A stretch of DNA of 16,583 bases from Acidobacteriota bacterium (GCA_003222455.1 QHWF01000187.1:1-16583), one strand, 5' to 3'; positions 1 through 7,424 are shown, counted from the stretch's first letter. Numbers and translations are program-made. Notes: generated from the letters alone by a model not told the origin.

Positions 1-1
1 A

Positions 2-676
2 AACGATCTGTACATCCTCAAGTCGGGCACCGAGCTGGCACTCAGCGTCGCCGGAGCCCTCCATGCGCTTGGAGCGACGACGCTCAATCCGTACCCCACG
101 GTTGCGATGATGCGCAACAAGATCATCGTGACGCGGATGCTCATGGAGGCCGGCCTGCCGACCCCCGAGACGTACGTGGCGAGCGATCCGAACGAGTTCC
201 GGCCGCTCCTCGATGCGGGCCCCCTCATTCTGAAGCCCTATCGCGGTTCTCGCGGCGCCGGCATCCGCATCATTCGGAAACTGAACGAGCTCGACGACGT
301 GACGCGCGACGGCCTGATGCTGGCCCAGCGCTACCACGCACCGGACGGACCGGACTGCAAGATTTACTGCGTTGGCGGGCGGCTGTTCGGCGTCAGACGA
401 ATCTGGCCGATTCAGAAGTACGAGGACAAACTGGGCCAGCCCTTCGAGTTGAGTGCGGAGCTCCGCGACATCGCGCTTCGCTGCGGTCGTGTGTTCGGGA
501 TCGACTTATACGGCCTCGACACGGTGGTGAGCGGTGGCCGGCCGTACGTCGTGGACGTGCAGAAGTTCGGGAGCTACATGGGCGTCCCCAACGCGCCTGG
601 CGTCCTGGCCGACTACCTCGTGACGGCCGCAAAGGGGGCGATGCACGGCGAGCTCGTGCTCGGAGCGGCTTCGTGA
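2..676 (+). CDS. ATP-grasp ligase/kinase-like protein, paralogue A (5' partial)
   Basis: The reading frame is open from base 2, so the true start lies left of the window; the internal ATG at 107 is not the start, because the upstream residues (NDLYILKSGTELALS) align with the middle of the next gene's product. Visible ATP-grasp features are an N-K pair in MRNKIIVTRM, a lysine plus glycine-rich loop (LILKPYRGSRGAG), a hinge strand (LMLAQRY), a KIYCVGGRLFGVRR strand and the C-terminal metal-binding region YGLDTVV...VVDVQKF. Family members use ATP to make an acyl-phosphate or phosphorylate a substrate; the substrate here is unknown. RimK-type ligases and inositol-trisphosphate 5/6-kinases (ITPK) both resemble the C-terminal half. 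An oddity is that the usual metal-binding Asn of the D/E-x-N motif is Gln (codon 560-562), so activity may be altered. It is the first visible gene of the + strand operon, separated by 67 bases from its paralogue. Confidence 0.85.
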   Translation, partial: NDLYILKSGTELALSVAGALHALGATTLNPYPTVAMMRNKIIVTRMLMEAGLPTPETYVASDPNEFRPLLDAGPLILKPYRGSRGAGIRIIRKLNELDDVTRDGLMLAQRYHAPDGPDCKIYCVGGRLFGVRRIWPIQKYEDKLGQPFELSAELRDIALRCGRVFGIDLYGLDTVVSGGRPYVVDVQKFGSYMGVPNAPGVLADYLVTAAKGAMHGELVLGAAS

Positions 677-743
677 AACGCGAACAACCCAGACCGTGTG
701 AGTCGGCTTGTCAATCTACGGATCGACGTCGAGTGAATTGACG

Positions 744-1649
744 ATGCGCGCACGACTGTACTTCATGCTGGCGTTCCGGAATAATTCCCGGTCACCGAAC
801 CCGGTGCTCGTCAGTGTTTTCGACATCTTGAAAGCACGGGGCGTTCAGGTCGAGATTGGCATCGCCGAGCAAATGCTCCTTCGGCCGGAGGAGCTGTCCG
901 TCAGCCACGATCTGTACATCCTGAAGTCACATACCGACCTGTGGCTCAGTCTGGCCGGCGTGCTGCACCTCCAGGGCGCGAGACTGCTGAACCCGTATCT
1001 CTCCTGCATTGCCGCGCAGAACAAGATCATGACCGCGCGGCGCTTGCACGCCGCAGGCATTCCCATTCCGCGTTCGTGGGTCACCGGGAATCTGAGCCTG
1101 CTGAACGTCGTCGCCGCCAGGATGCCACTGGTGATGAAGCCGTTCGACGGGAACCGGGGCAACGGGGTCCACATCGTGAACGAGCCCGGCGAACTGGCGG
1201 GCGTTCCATTGCCGCCCCGGCCCGTGCTCGTTCAGGAGTTCGTGCCCAGCTGCCGGGAGGAGCTGAAGGTGGCCGTCATCGGCACGGAAGTGTTCGCCAC
1301 GCGTCAGCACTGCGGGACGAACGGCACGTTGCCGCAACGGATTCCCTGCACGGTCAGCGCCGAGGTGCGCAGGATCGCTCTCCGCTGCGGCGAAGTCTGC
1401 GGCCTGGGCCTGTATGGCCTGGACCTGATCGACGGGTTTGACGGACCGGTCGTCGTGGATCTGAACTACTTCCCCAGCTACAAGGGCGTGCGGGACGCTG
1501 CGCCGCTTATCGCTGACTACATCGAGACGTACGCCTGCGCGGATGTTCCCGCCGCAAGGCGTCTGGGGGATGTTCCGGCCGCAAAGGCTCTGGAGGGTGT
1601 TCCCGCTGCCAAGTCCCCGGTTGAAGTCGGCGTCACGAGCCGCCAATGA
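744..1649 (+). CDS. ATP-grasp ligase/kinase-like protein, paralogue B
   Basis: This 301-residue protein is a diverged tandem copy of the preceding gene: HDLYILKSHTDLWLSLAG, AQNKIMTARRL, LVMKPFDGNRGNG, VLVQEFV, LKVAVIGTEVFATRQ and YGLDLI each have a counterpart upstream. It keeps the metal-binding D-x-N (VVVDLNYFPSYKGV, Asn241), so it looks catalytically competent. The DLNYFPSYKGV stretch recalls the DINYFPGY signature of eukaryotic ITPK enzymes, but similar strings also occur in unassigned bacterial RimK-like proteins, so the substrate is open. I prefer ATG 744 (MRARLYFML, the first beta strand) over the in-frame TTG at 708; neither has a clear Shine-Dalgarno. The C-terminus carries a three-unit VPAAK-type tail from a 27-bp repeat. 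The stop overlaps the MFS start (ATGA at 1646-1649), implying coupled translation with the transporter. Confidence 0.85.
   Translation: MRARLYFMLAFRNNSRSPNPVLVSVFDILKARGVQVEIGIAEQMLLRPEELSVSHDLYILKSHTDLWLSLAGVLHLQGARLLNPYLSCIAAQNKIMTARRLHAAGIPIPRSWVTGNLSLLNVVAARMPLVMKPFDGNRGNGVHIVNEPGELAGVPLPPRPVLVQEFVPSCREELKVAVIGTEVFATRQHCGTNGTLPQRIPCTVSAEVRRIALRCGEVCGLGLYGLDLIDGFDGPVVVDLNYFPSYKGVRDAAPLIADYIETYACADVPAARRLGDVPAAKALEGVPAAKSPVEVGVTSRQ
1542..1622 (+). repeat. Three tandem 27-bp in-frame repeats
   Basis: Three consecutive 27-bp units begin at 1542, 1569 and 1596. They encode DVPAARRLG, DVPAAKALE and GVPAAKSPV, nine residues each, at the C-terminus of ATP-grasp paralogue B. Units 1 and 2 are the most alike and unit 3 is more decayed. 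The unit length is a multiple of three, so the frame is kept. Paralogue A has no such tail. This looks like a local duplication that made a flexible Ala/Pro-rich extension. Confidence 0.85.
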
Positions 1650-2923
1650 AATCGGGGCCACGCGCCGACACGCTGGCTCTGGCAGCCATCGTCGCCGAAG
1701 GGTTTCTATCGCGGCTCAGCTTCGGCGTGATCGGCTTCGCCTTGCCGCTGTACGCCTATCACCTCGGGATGCACCTGTCTGAGATCGGCCTCCTCGCCTC
1801 GATCAACCTGGTCGTGGCGATGGCGTTGAAGCCGGCGATGGGCGTCCTTGCCGATCGCATCGGACTCAAACCGAGCTTCACAGCCGCCACCGCCCTGCGC
1901 AGCGTCGTCTCGCTCGCCCTGGCCTTCGTCAGCTCCCCCTGGCAGTTGCTCACGGTACGGTCCGTCTACGGGATCTCGCAGTCCATGCGCGATCCGGCGC
2001 TCAACGCGTTGCTGGCCGAACACGGTGGTCAGAAGAGAATCGCGGCGGCGTTCGGCTGGTACTCGACGGCCAAGAGCGTGGGAGGGTCGCTCGGGAGCGC
2101 GGTCGCCGGCATCCTGCTCGGGCTCACCGCGTCCAATTATTCACTGGTCTTCGTCGTTGCATTCGTGCTGTCCATCCTGCCGGTGTTCATCGTCGGGCGA
2201 TATGTCCAGGAGACGAGCACGACGAGCGAGTCGTCAGGCCGGCGGCCGGAGCCGGTGGGGGCCGAGCCGGGAACCGGCTTTCCCGGACAGAACGTTACAG
2301 GATCGGCATCGTCACGCGTCATCTTTTCGTACATTGTTCTCGGCACCCTGATCAGCGGCACCGCGCAGATGCTGCGCGGCCTGCTGCCGATTCTCGCGAC
2401 CCAGTACGCCGGCCTCAGCGAGGCGGAGACCGGTATCGTGTACACGGCCTCGACGGTCGTCGTTACGTTCTCGGGACCGCTGTTTGGCTGGCTGTCGGAC
2501 AATGTCAGCCAGAAGCTCGTGCTGATGGTCAGGGGAATCGCGAACACGCTCTCGTCGATCCTCTTCATAGCGCTCCCCAACCTCGCGGGAATCACCCTGG
2601 GCAAAGTCGTGGACGACGTCGGCAAGGCCGCGTTCAAGCCCGCCTGGGGCGCGCTCATGGCCGATGTGTCGAGCCTCGAAAAGAAGCGCCGGACGCAAAT
2701 CATCAGCCTCATGTGTCTTGCAGAGGACGCCGGAGAGGTTGGCGGGCCGATCGTCGCCGGCTTCCTGTGGAGTGTCTGGGGCGTCCCGGTCGTTCTGGGG
2801 GTGCGGATCCTGCTCGCGCTTATCACGGAGATCTACGCGACAGTCCTGATGGCCTCGATGAAGAGGCGGCAGCACGTGCACTATTCGCCGCCGATGCGGG
2901 CGTCGCGTGTCGTTGGATCATGA
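1646..2923 (+). CDS. Major facilitator superfamily (MFS) transporter
   Basis: The 425-residue product is a polytopic inner-membrane carrier with hydrophobic segments throughout and the normal MFS length. The motif between helices 2 and 3 is visible as GVLADRIGLKPSF, with its half-repeat equivalent GWLSDNVSQKLVL in the C-terminal half. A polar central loop at about residues 190-220 (STTSESSGRRPEPVG...) separates the two six-helix halves. MFS carriers use ion gradients to move small molecules; many of this general type are exporters, but direction and substrate cannot be read from sequence. Start ATG 1646 overlaps the ATP-grasp stop as ATGA, and its own stop overlaps the next start in the same way (2920-2923). 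The coupling suggests it carries the product or substrate of the ATP-grasp enzymes, which is inference. Confidence 0.93.
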   Translation: MKSGPRADTLALAAIVAEGFLSRLSFGVIGFALPLYAYHLGMHLSEIGLLASINLVVAMALKPAMGVLADRIGLKPSFTAATALRSVVSLALAFVSSPWQLLTVRSVYGISQSMRDPALNALLAEHGGQKRIAAAFGWYSTAKSVGGSLGSAVAGILLGLTASNYSLVFVVAFVLSILPVFIVGRYVQETSTTSESSGRRPEPVGAEPGTGFPGQNVTGSASSRVIFSYIVLGTLISGTAQMLRGLLPILATQYAGLSEAETGIVYTASTVVVTFSGPLFGWLSDNVSQKLVLMVRGIANTLSSILFIALPNLAGITLGKVVDDVGKAAFKPAWGALMADVSSLEKKRRTQIISLMCLAEDAGEVGGPIVAGFLWSVWGVPVVLGVRILLALITEIYATVLMASMKRRQHVHYSPPMRASRVVGS

Positions 2924-5208
2924 CGATCGCCTGTCACGCGCGAACAAGAGCGGGCCTGCTGCTGTGGTCGGCGTTCGTCCTCCTCGCGCCGGCCATCGCA
3001 CGACCCGACCCACCGAGATTCGAAATCCCTCGAACGACACCTCCTGGTCTGCAGTCGCTCCTGAACGTGCCGAGAGATGTGAAGGGCCGGCTCACCGAGT
3101 TTCGTCAGCGCGATCCTGGCGATGGCGTTCCGGTGAGCCGGAAGACCACGGCGTTCGTCTCGTACGACGACAAGAACCTGTTCGTCGTGTTCGTCTGCGA
3201 GGACGAGCCGGAGCAGATTCGGTCGCACCTGGCGAGACGTGAAGCGATCCTGGGCGACGACCACGTGGTCGTTTACCTGGACACGTTCCGCGACGGGCAG
3301 CGTGCTTATTACTTCGCTGCCAATCCGTTCGGCGTCCAGCTCGACGGCATCTTCACCGAAGGTCAGAAGAACGACGACAGCTTCGACACGTTGTGGGAAT
3401 CCGAGGGAAAACTCACGGAGTCGGGGTACGTCGTCCGGATGCGGATTCCATTCAAGAGCCTCCGGTTCTCGAGCACGTCGGAACAGAGCTGGGGAATCGC
3501 CGTCGGGCGGATCATCCAACGCAACAACGAAGAGTCGTACTGGCCCTACATCACGAAGCGTGTTCAGGGGTTCGTGCCGCAGTTCGCGCACGCGATCGGC
3601 CTTGCCAACATTTCTCCGGGCCGCAATCTGCAGCTCATCCCGTATGGAATTTCTACAAACGCTCAGTACCTCGACCTGGCGTCGCCGTCGGGCGCGGGCC
3701 TCACGAGCCAGGGCGAGCTCCGCGGTGGTCTGGACGCGAAAGTCGTGCTGCACGACGCATTCGCGCTCGATGTGGCTCTGAATCCCGATTTCAGTCAGGT
3801 GGAATCCGACGAGCCGCAGGTGACGATTAACCAGCGGTTCGAGGTGTTCTTCCCCGAGCGCCGGCCGTTCTTTCTCGAGAACGCCGGCTTTTTCCAGACG
3901 CCGAGGACGCTGTTCTTCTCACGCCGCGTCGCCGATCCGCAGTTCGGGATCCGCCTCACGGGAAAGGCCGGCGGCTGGGCCCTGGGCGGTCTCGCGATCG
4001 ACGACCGTGCGTCGGGCCGGCTGAGTGCTCCGGGGGATCCACTCCACGGAACGCGGACGATCAACGGCGTGATGCGCGTGCGGCGAGAGTTCGGCGAACA
4101 ATCGAGCATCGGGTTCCTCGCCACGAGCCGGGACTTCGGTCCCAGCTCCAACCGCGTCGTCTCGGTCGATGCGCGATTCAAGCTGAATCCGAACTGGGTC
4201 GTTTCCGGACAGGCGATGCACAGCACCACGCAGCCCATCGATGGTCAGCCCGACGCCGGGCCCGGGGCGCTCCTGGAGCTGACGCGCGACGGGAGACACT
4301 TTGGCTACCTGGCCCGCTACACCGATCTCAGTCCTGAATTCCGCTCGCAGCTCGGGTACGTGAAGCGCGTCGATATCCGTCAAATCGAGCAGGAGGCGCA
4401 GTATCGCTGGCGGCCGAAGCACAGCCCGGTCGTGAAGTTCGGGCCCACGGTCTCGACCCTGTGGAACCGCGATCGCGCGGGGCGGGTGCAGGATTGGAGC
4501 TTCAACGGTCAGTTCAAGGTCGATTTGATCCGCGAGACGAAGATCGAAGTGGGACACGAACGGGCGTTCGAGCTGTTCAAGGAGATCGGGTTCCGCAAGC
4601 AGATGACCACGCTCACGCTGAGCACGGAATGGCTGAATTGGCTGGCCGGCGCGGCAACGTATACGCAAGGAACCGATATCAACTTCGATCCGGCTCCCGG
4701 TCTTGCGCCGTCGCTTGCCGACGCGCGTGAGGTCGATCTGACGCTGACGTTCCGGCCCTCGGCCCGTCTGGTCCTGGAGCAGACCTACATCGACAACCGG
4801 CTGGAGGCGCGTCACGGCTTCGCGGTGCCGCTGGACAGCGGTTCGCGGAATGCGTTCGTCAACGGGATTGCCCGATGGAAGTTGAACTATCAGTTCTCGC
4901 GCCCGCTGTCGCTGCGTTGGATTCTCGATTACGCCAAGGTGCAGCCCAACGCCGCGCTGGTGTCGCTCGAGCACGAACGGGTCCTGCAGGGGGATCTGCT
5001 GCTGACCTGTCTTCTGAATCCGGGAACAGCCATCTACGTTGGCTATACCGACCGCCGCGAGAACCTCGCCATCGACGCGGCCCAACGGGCAATCCTTCGA
5101 CGTACGGACACGGTTCAAAACACCGGCCGTCAGTTCTTCGTCAAGCTGAGCTATCTCTTCCGGATTGTAATTTCAGAATTCAGAATTCAGATTTCAGATT
5201 GCATTTGA
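2920..5208 (+). CDS. CBM9-like / DUF5916 outer-membrane protein
   Basis: The 762-residue product starts with a signal peptide (MTIACHARTRAGLLLW...APAIARP). ATG 2920 is chosen because it begins that signal peptide and overlaps the MFS stop as ATGA; the longer in-frame opening back to 2713 lies inside the MFS gene. Residues about 55-185 form a CBM9-like beta-sandwich (AFVSYDDKNLFVVFVC, DDHVVVYLDTFRDGQRAYYF, ESGYVVRMRIPFKSLRF). From about residue 200 the DUF5916 region follows (RNNEESYWPY, LNPDFSQVESD, FFPERRPFFLEN), then alternating beta strands typical of an outer-membrane barrel. The family is common in Bacteroidota and Acidobacteriota and its function is unestablished; glycan or ligand binding at the surface is likely. 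The barrel signal FVKLSYLFR is followed by 14 extra residues (749-762) read from an AT-rich repeat, an unusual end for a barrel protein. Confidence 0.88.
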   Translation: MTIACHARTRAGLLLWSAFVLLAPAIARPDPPRFEIPRTTPPGLQSLLNVPRDVKGRLTEFRQRDPGDGVPVSRKTTAFVSYDDKNLFVVFVCEDEPEQIRSHLARREAILGDDHVVVYLDTFRDGQRAYYFAANPFGVQLDGIFTEGQKNDDSFDTLWESEGKLTESGYVVRMRIPFKSLRFSSTSEQSWGIAVGRIIQRNNEESYWPYITKRVQGFVPQFAHAIGLANISPGRNLQLIPYGISTNAQYLDLASPSGAGLTSQGELRGGLDAKVVLHDAFALDVALNPDFSQVESDEPQVTINQRFEVFFPERRPFFLENAGFFQTPRTLFFSRRVADPQFGIRLTGKAGGWALGGLAIDDRASGRLSAPGDPLHGTRTINGVMRVRREFGEQSSIGFLATSRDFGPSSNRVVSVDARFKLNPNWVVSGQAMHSTTQPIDGQPDAGPGALLELTRDGRHFGYLARYTDLSPEFRSQLGYVKRVDIRQIEQEAQYRWRPKHSPVVKFGPTVSTLWNRDRAGRVQDWSFNGQFKVDLIRETKIEVGHERAFELFKEIGFRKQMTTLTLSTEWLNWLAGAATYTQGTDINFDPAPGLAPSLADAREVDLTLTFRPSARLVLEQTYIDNRLEARHGFAVPLDSGSRNAFVNGIARWKLNYQFSRPLSLRWILDYAKVQPNAALVSLEHERVLQGDLLLTCLLNPGTAIYVGYTDRRENLAIDAAQRAILRRTDTVQNTGRQFFVKLSYLFRIVISEFRIQISDCI

Positions 5209-5280
5209 GATTTCCAGGATTGCAGATTCAATCTGCAATTCAATCTGAAATCCTGAATTCAATCTGAAATCTGAATTCTT
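5168..5280. repeat. AT-rich CAGATTTCAG-type repeat cluster between convergent genes
   Basis: This stretch is much richer in A/T than its surroundings and is built from permuted copies of TTCAGAATTCAG, CAGATTTCAGATTG and their complements. It spans the last codons of the DUF5916 gene, the 70-base gap and the stop codon of the S9 peptidase gene. The same words recur at 7461-7503 on the other side of that peptidase. It resembles short dispersed intergenic repeats; no coding capacity is evident. Confidence 0.85.
5182..5279. terminator. 20-bp perfect inverted repeat, possible bidirectional terminator
   Basis: Arms 5182-5201 and 5260-5279 are exact reverse complements over 20 bases. The space between them holds a second, tighter palindrome with 10-bp arms (5219-5228 and 5230-5239, ATTGCAGATT) around one base. 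The element sits exactly between two convergent genes, where a two-way terminator would be expected. The stem is A/T-rich and lacks a G/C core with a clean U-tract, so a classic intrinsic terminator is not proven. Confidence 0.45.
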
Positions 5281-7420
5281 AATTCTTAAATTTCGCGAAG
5301 TGTTTCTCGTACCACTTGATGGATCGGTCGATGCTGTCGACGACGTGCTTCGATTCGCGGATGCCGTGGCCTTCGCGCGGATATCGAACCATCACGGCTT
5401 CAGTCCCGACGTCCTTCAACGCGATATAGAACTGTTCCGCCTCGGCAATCGGCACGTCGTTGTCGTTCTCGCCGTGCATCAGCATCGTCGGTGTGTGCGC
5501 GTTGGCGACATGGCGCAGCGCCGACCGCTGCAGCAGCGTGTCCATCAGGTTGCCCTGGTGCGGATACACCCCCCATTCCATCGCTTCGTACTGGTTGTAG
5601 TAGGTCATGTAGTTGTAGCTGACGATGTTCGTAATGGCCGCGGTTGGAATCGACGCTTTGAAGATGTTGGTCTGCGTGATCAGCCATGCGGAGAGCTGAC
5701 CGCCGTAGCTCGTCCCCTCCACGCCCATCCGATCGCGATCGATCCACGGATAGCGGCGAATCGCGGCGCTGACGCCGTACAGCACGTCCTGGCCTTCGTT
5801 GCCGTTCTGGTCGGCGAACACGGCGTCGGCGAAGACCTGGCCGTAACCGGTCGAGCCGCGGTAGTTCACCATCAGCGTCGCCCAGCCGCGCGCCGCGTAC
5901 ACCTGGTTCTTGAAATTGAACGCCGCTCCCTGCTGGCCGTGCGGCCCGCCGTGAATGTTGACAATCAACGGATACTTGCCGGTCGTGCTCACGCCGACAG
6001 GCTTGGTCAGAATGGCTTCCACTTCGAACTTGTTGTCGTTCGAGACGAACGTGAAGGATTCCACCTCGCCGAGCCGCTTCGATCCGAGAACCGCTGTGTT
6101 CAAATCCGTCAACTTCCGCGGTGCCGCCGATCCGTCGATCACGTACAACTGCGCCTGGTCCGTCGTGCTGCTGAAGGCATAGGCGATCGTGTTCTTCGAG
6201 GCCGAGAACGAGCCGACAGTGCCCTGATCAGTGACGACACGCTCGGGCGGGCAGCTCTGACCAGCATCCGCTGAACCCGCGGCAGCCCGCCGACTGTCTT
6301 CGCGCAAGGCTCCTCGGCTGGTCCGCCCGGGGTCAATTGGAGACAAAACGCTCGACGAAGGCGGACGGCCTGCAGCGCAGGTCATTGGCACGCGGAACAG
6401 GCGGACGTTCCCTCGTTCCTGGACGGTGAACATCACGGCGCTCCCATCCGCCGTCCATTCCGGCACACCCTGGCGGTTGTCGATCGCCGTGCCGAGATCG
6501 CGCCGGTTCGTGCCGTCGGCGTTCATCACCCAGACGTGCGTGTCCTCCATCGTCGTCTCACGGTCGGTGAGGCCGCGGGTGGTGCCCTGGAAGACGATCA
6601 TCCTGCCGTCCGGCGACCATCGCGGGCGGTACTCGTTGCTCTCGGTGGCGGTCAGACGCCGGACCGATTTGTCGGCCAGCCGCAACGCGTACACGTCGTA
6701 GTTGAAGAACTCGTCGTCGTCGGCGTCACGGTTGGTCAGAAACAGCAGCTCCTGCCCGTTCGGTGACCAGTCGATCGAGTGCTCGTAGAAATTTCCGTTG
6801 GTGAGCTGTTCGACGCGCAGCGAGGCGAGATCGACGGCGAAGAGATGCAGGCGCCGGTTGTCGTTGAAATGGGTGAGTCCCTCGGCAGCATCGGGCTTGT
6901 AAAGATACCGCGTGATGACCATCGGATCGCCATCGGCCTCGGCCGTCTCAGGTCCGGGCGTCGACGAGACGAACGCAATCTGCCTGCTGTCGGGCGACCA
7001 GGCGACGGTCCGGCCGCTGCCCGGCAGCGGCGCGTTCGTGCCGGTCATCTCGGCGACAAATCGTGTCTCGCTCCCGTCGGGATGCGCGACGACGAGGCCC
7101 GTCTTACCTGCCGCACGACCGCGATACGCGATCCACCGGCCGTCCGGCGACCATTGCGGATCGCCGGACGGCTCCTTGTCGCCGCCCAGGCGGACAGCCT
7201 TTCCGTCGGCCCGCGTCAGCACCCACACCTGCGTGTAGGGTCGACCGGTGCCGTCGTTGTTCTCGATGGTATAGGCGAGCCGCGTGGCATCGGGCGACAG
7301 TTGGACGGTAGAGACCGATCGCAGCTTCAGCAGGTCGCTGCTTTGCAAGCGATCCTGGGCGCCGGCAGACGCAGTCAGCCCGAACACGGCCGCGGCGAAC
7401 AGCACGCGTATCCTCGACAT
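5279..7420 (-). CDS. Exported S9 family peptidase (prolyl oligopeptidase-type)
   Basis: The 713-residue protein begins with a signal peptide (MSRIRVLFAAAVFGLTASAGAQ) and should act outside the cytoplasm. Its N-terminal half is a PD40 beta-propeller, with repeats such as PQWSPDGRWIAYRG, VAWSPDSRQIAFVSS, IDWSPNGQELLFLT and PRWSPDGRMIVFQG. The C-terminal alpha/beta-hydrolase domain has the nucleophile in GTSYGG (Ser about 571), the acid in GENDNDVP (Asp about 653) and the His in REGHGI (about 685), with HGGPHG forming the oxyanion region. Such enzymes cleave short peptides, often as acylaminoacyl- or dipeptidyl-peptidases; exact specificity is unknown. Start ATG 7420 has a strong GGAGGA four bases upstream. 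Residues 347-393 are a Ser/Arg/Pro-rich segment foreign to the propeller, read from an apparent inserted repeat; all catalytic residues remain. AT-rich repeats flank the gene on both sides. Confidence 0.93.
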   Translation of the reverse strand: MSRIRVLFAAAVFGLTASAGAQDRLQSSDLLKLRSVSTVQLSPDATRLAYTIENNDGTGRPYTQVWVLTRADGKAVRLGGDKEPSGDPQWSPDGRWIAYRGRAAGKTGLVVAHPDGSETRFVAEMTGTNAPLPGSGRTVAWSPDSRQIAFVSSTPGPETAEADGDPMVITRYLYKPDAAEGLTHFNDNRRLHLFAVDLASLRVEQLTNGNFYEHSIDWSPNGQELLFLTNRDADDDEFFNYDVYALRLADKSVRRLTATESNEYRPRWSPDGRMIVFQGTTRGLTDRETTMEDTHVWVMNADGTNRRDLGTAIDNRQGVPEWTADGSAVMFTVQERGNVRLFRVPMTCAAGRPPSSSVLSPIDPGRTSRGALREDSRRAAAGSADAGQSCPPERVVTDQGTVGSFSASKNTIAYAFSSTTDQAQLYVIDGSAAPRKLTDLNTAVLGSKRLGEVESFTFVSNDNKFEVEAILTKPVGVSTTGKYPLIVNIHGGPHGQQGAAFNFKNQVYAARGWATLMVNYRGSTGYGQVFADAVFADQNGNEGQDVLYGVSAAIRRYPWIDRDRMGVEGTSYGGQLSAWLITQTNIFKASIPTAAITNIVSYNYMTYYNQYEAMEWGVYPHQGNLMDTLLQRSALRHVANAHTPTMLMHGENDNDVPIAEAEQFYIALKDVGTEAVMVRYPREGHGIRESKHVVDSIDRSIKWYEKHFAKFKN
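6242..6382 (-). repeat. In-frame insertion of a probable dispersed repeat in the S9 gene
   Basis: About 141 bases encode residues 347-393 (TCAAGRPPSSSVLSPIDPGR... to ...AGQSCPPE), a low-hydrophobicity, Arg/Ser/Pro/Gly-rich stretch between LFRVPM and RVVTDQGTVGSF. In relatives a short loop joins these two propeller strands. On the - strand the DNA contains inverted pairs GTCCGCC/GGCGGAC and GGCGGGC/GCCCGCC, giving it hairpin potential, and two Cys codons lie near its ends. Its length is a multiple of three, so the gene stays open. I read it as a palindromic repeat that landed in a surface loop; other copies would have to be found elsewhere in the genome to confirm this. Confidence 0.6.
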
Positions 7421-7424
7421 GAAA

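Noticed and set aside
708..743. TTG 708 as start of ATP-grasp paralogue B
   Set aside because: It adds 12 residues without family resemblance and has no ribosome-binding site; ATG 744 begins the first predicted strand.
2..1649. Graspetide (ATP-grasp RiPP) cluster
   Set aside because: No small precursor-peptide gene with repeated Thr/Glu core is visible in 677-743 or after the operon; it could only lie left of the window.
2713..2919. In-frame N-terminal extension of the DUF5916 gene back to 2713
   Set aside because: It lies wholly inside the MFS gene in another frame, and ATG 2920 begins a proper signal peptide with an ATGA overlap.
3919..5118. 399-codon open frame on the - strand opposite the DUF5916 gene
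   Set aside because: No motif or signal; codon pattern supports the + strand barrel protein.
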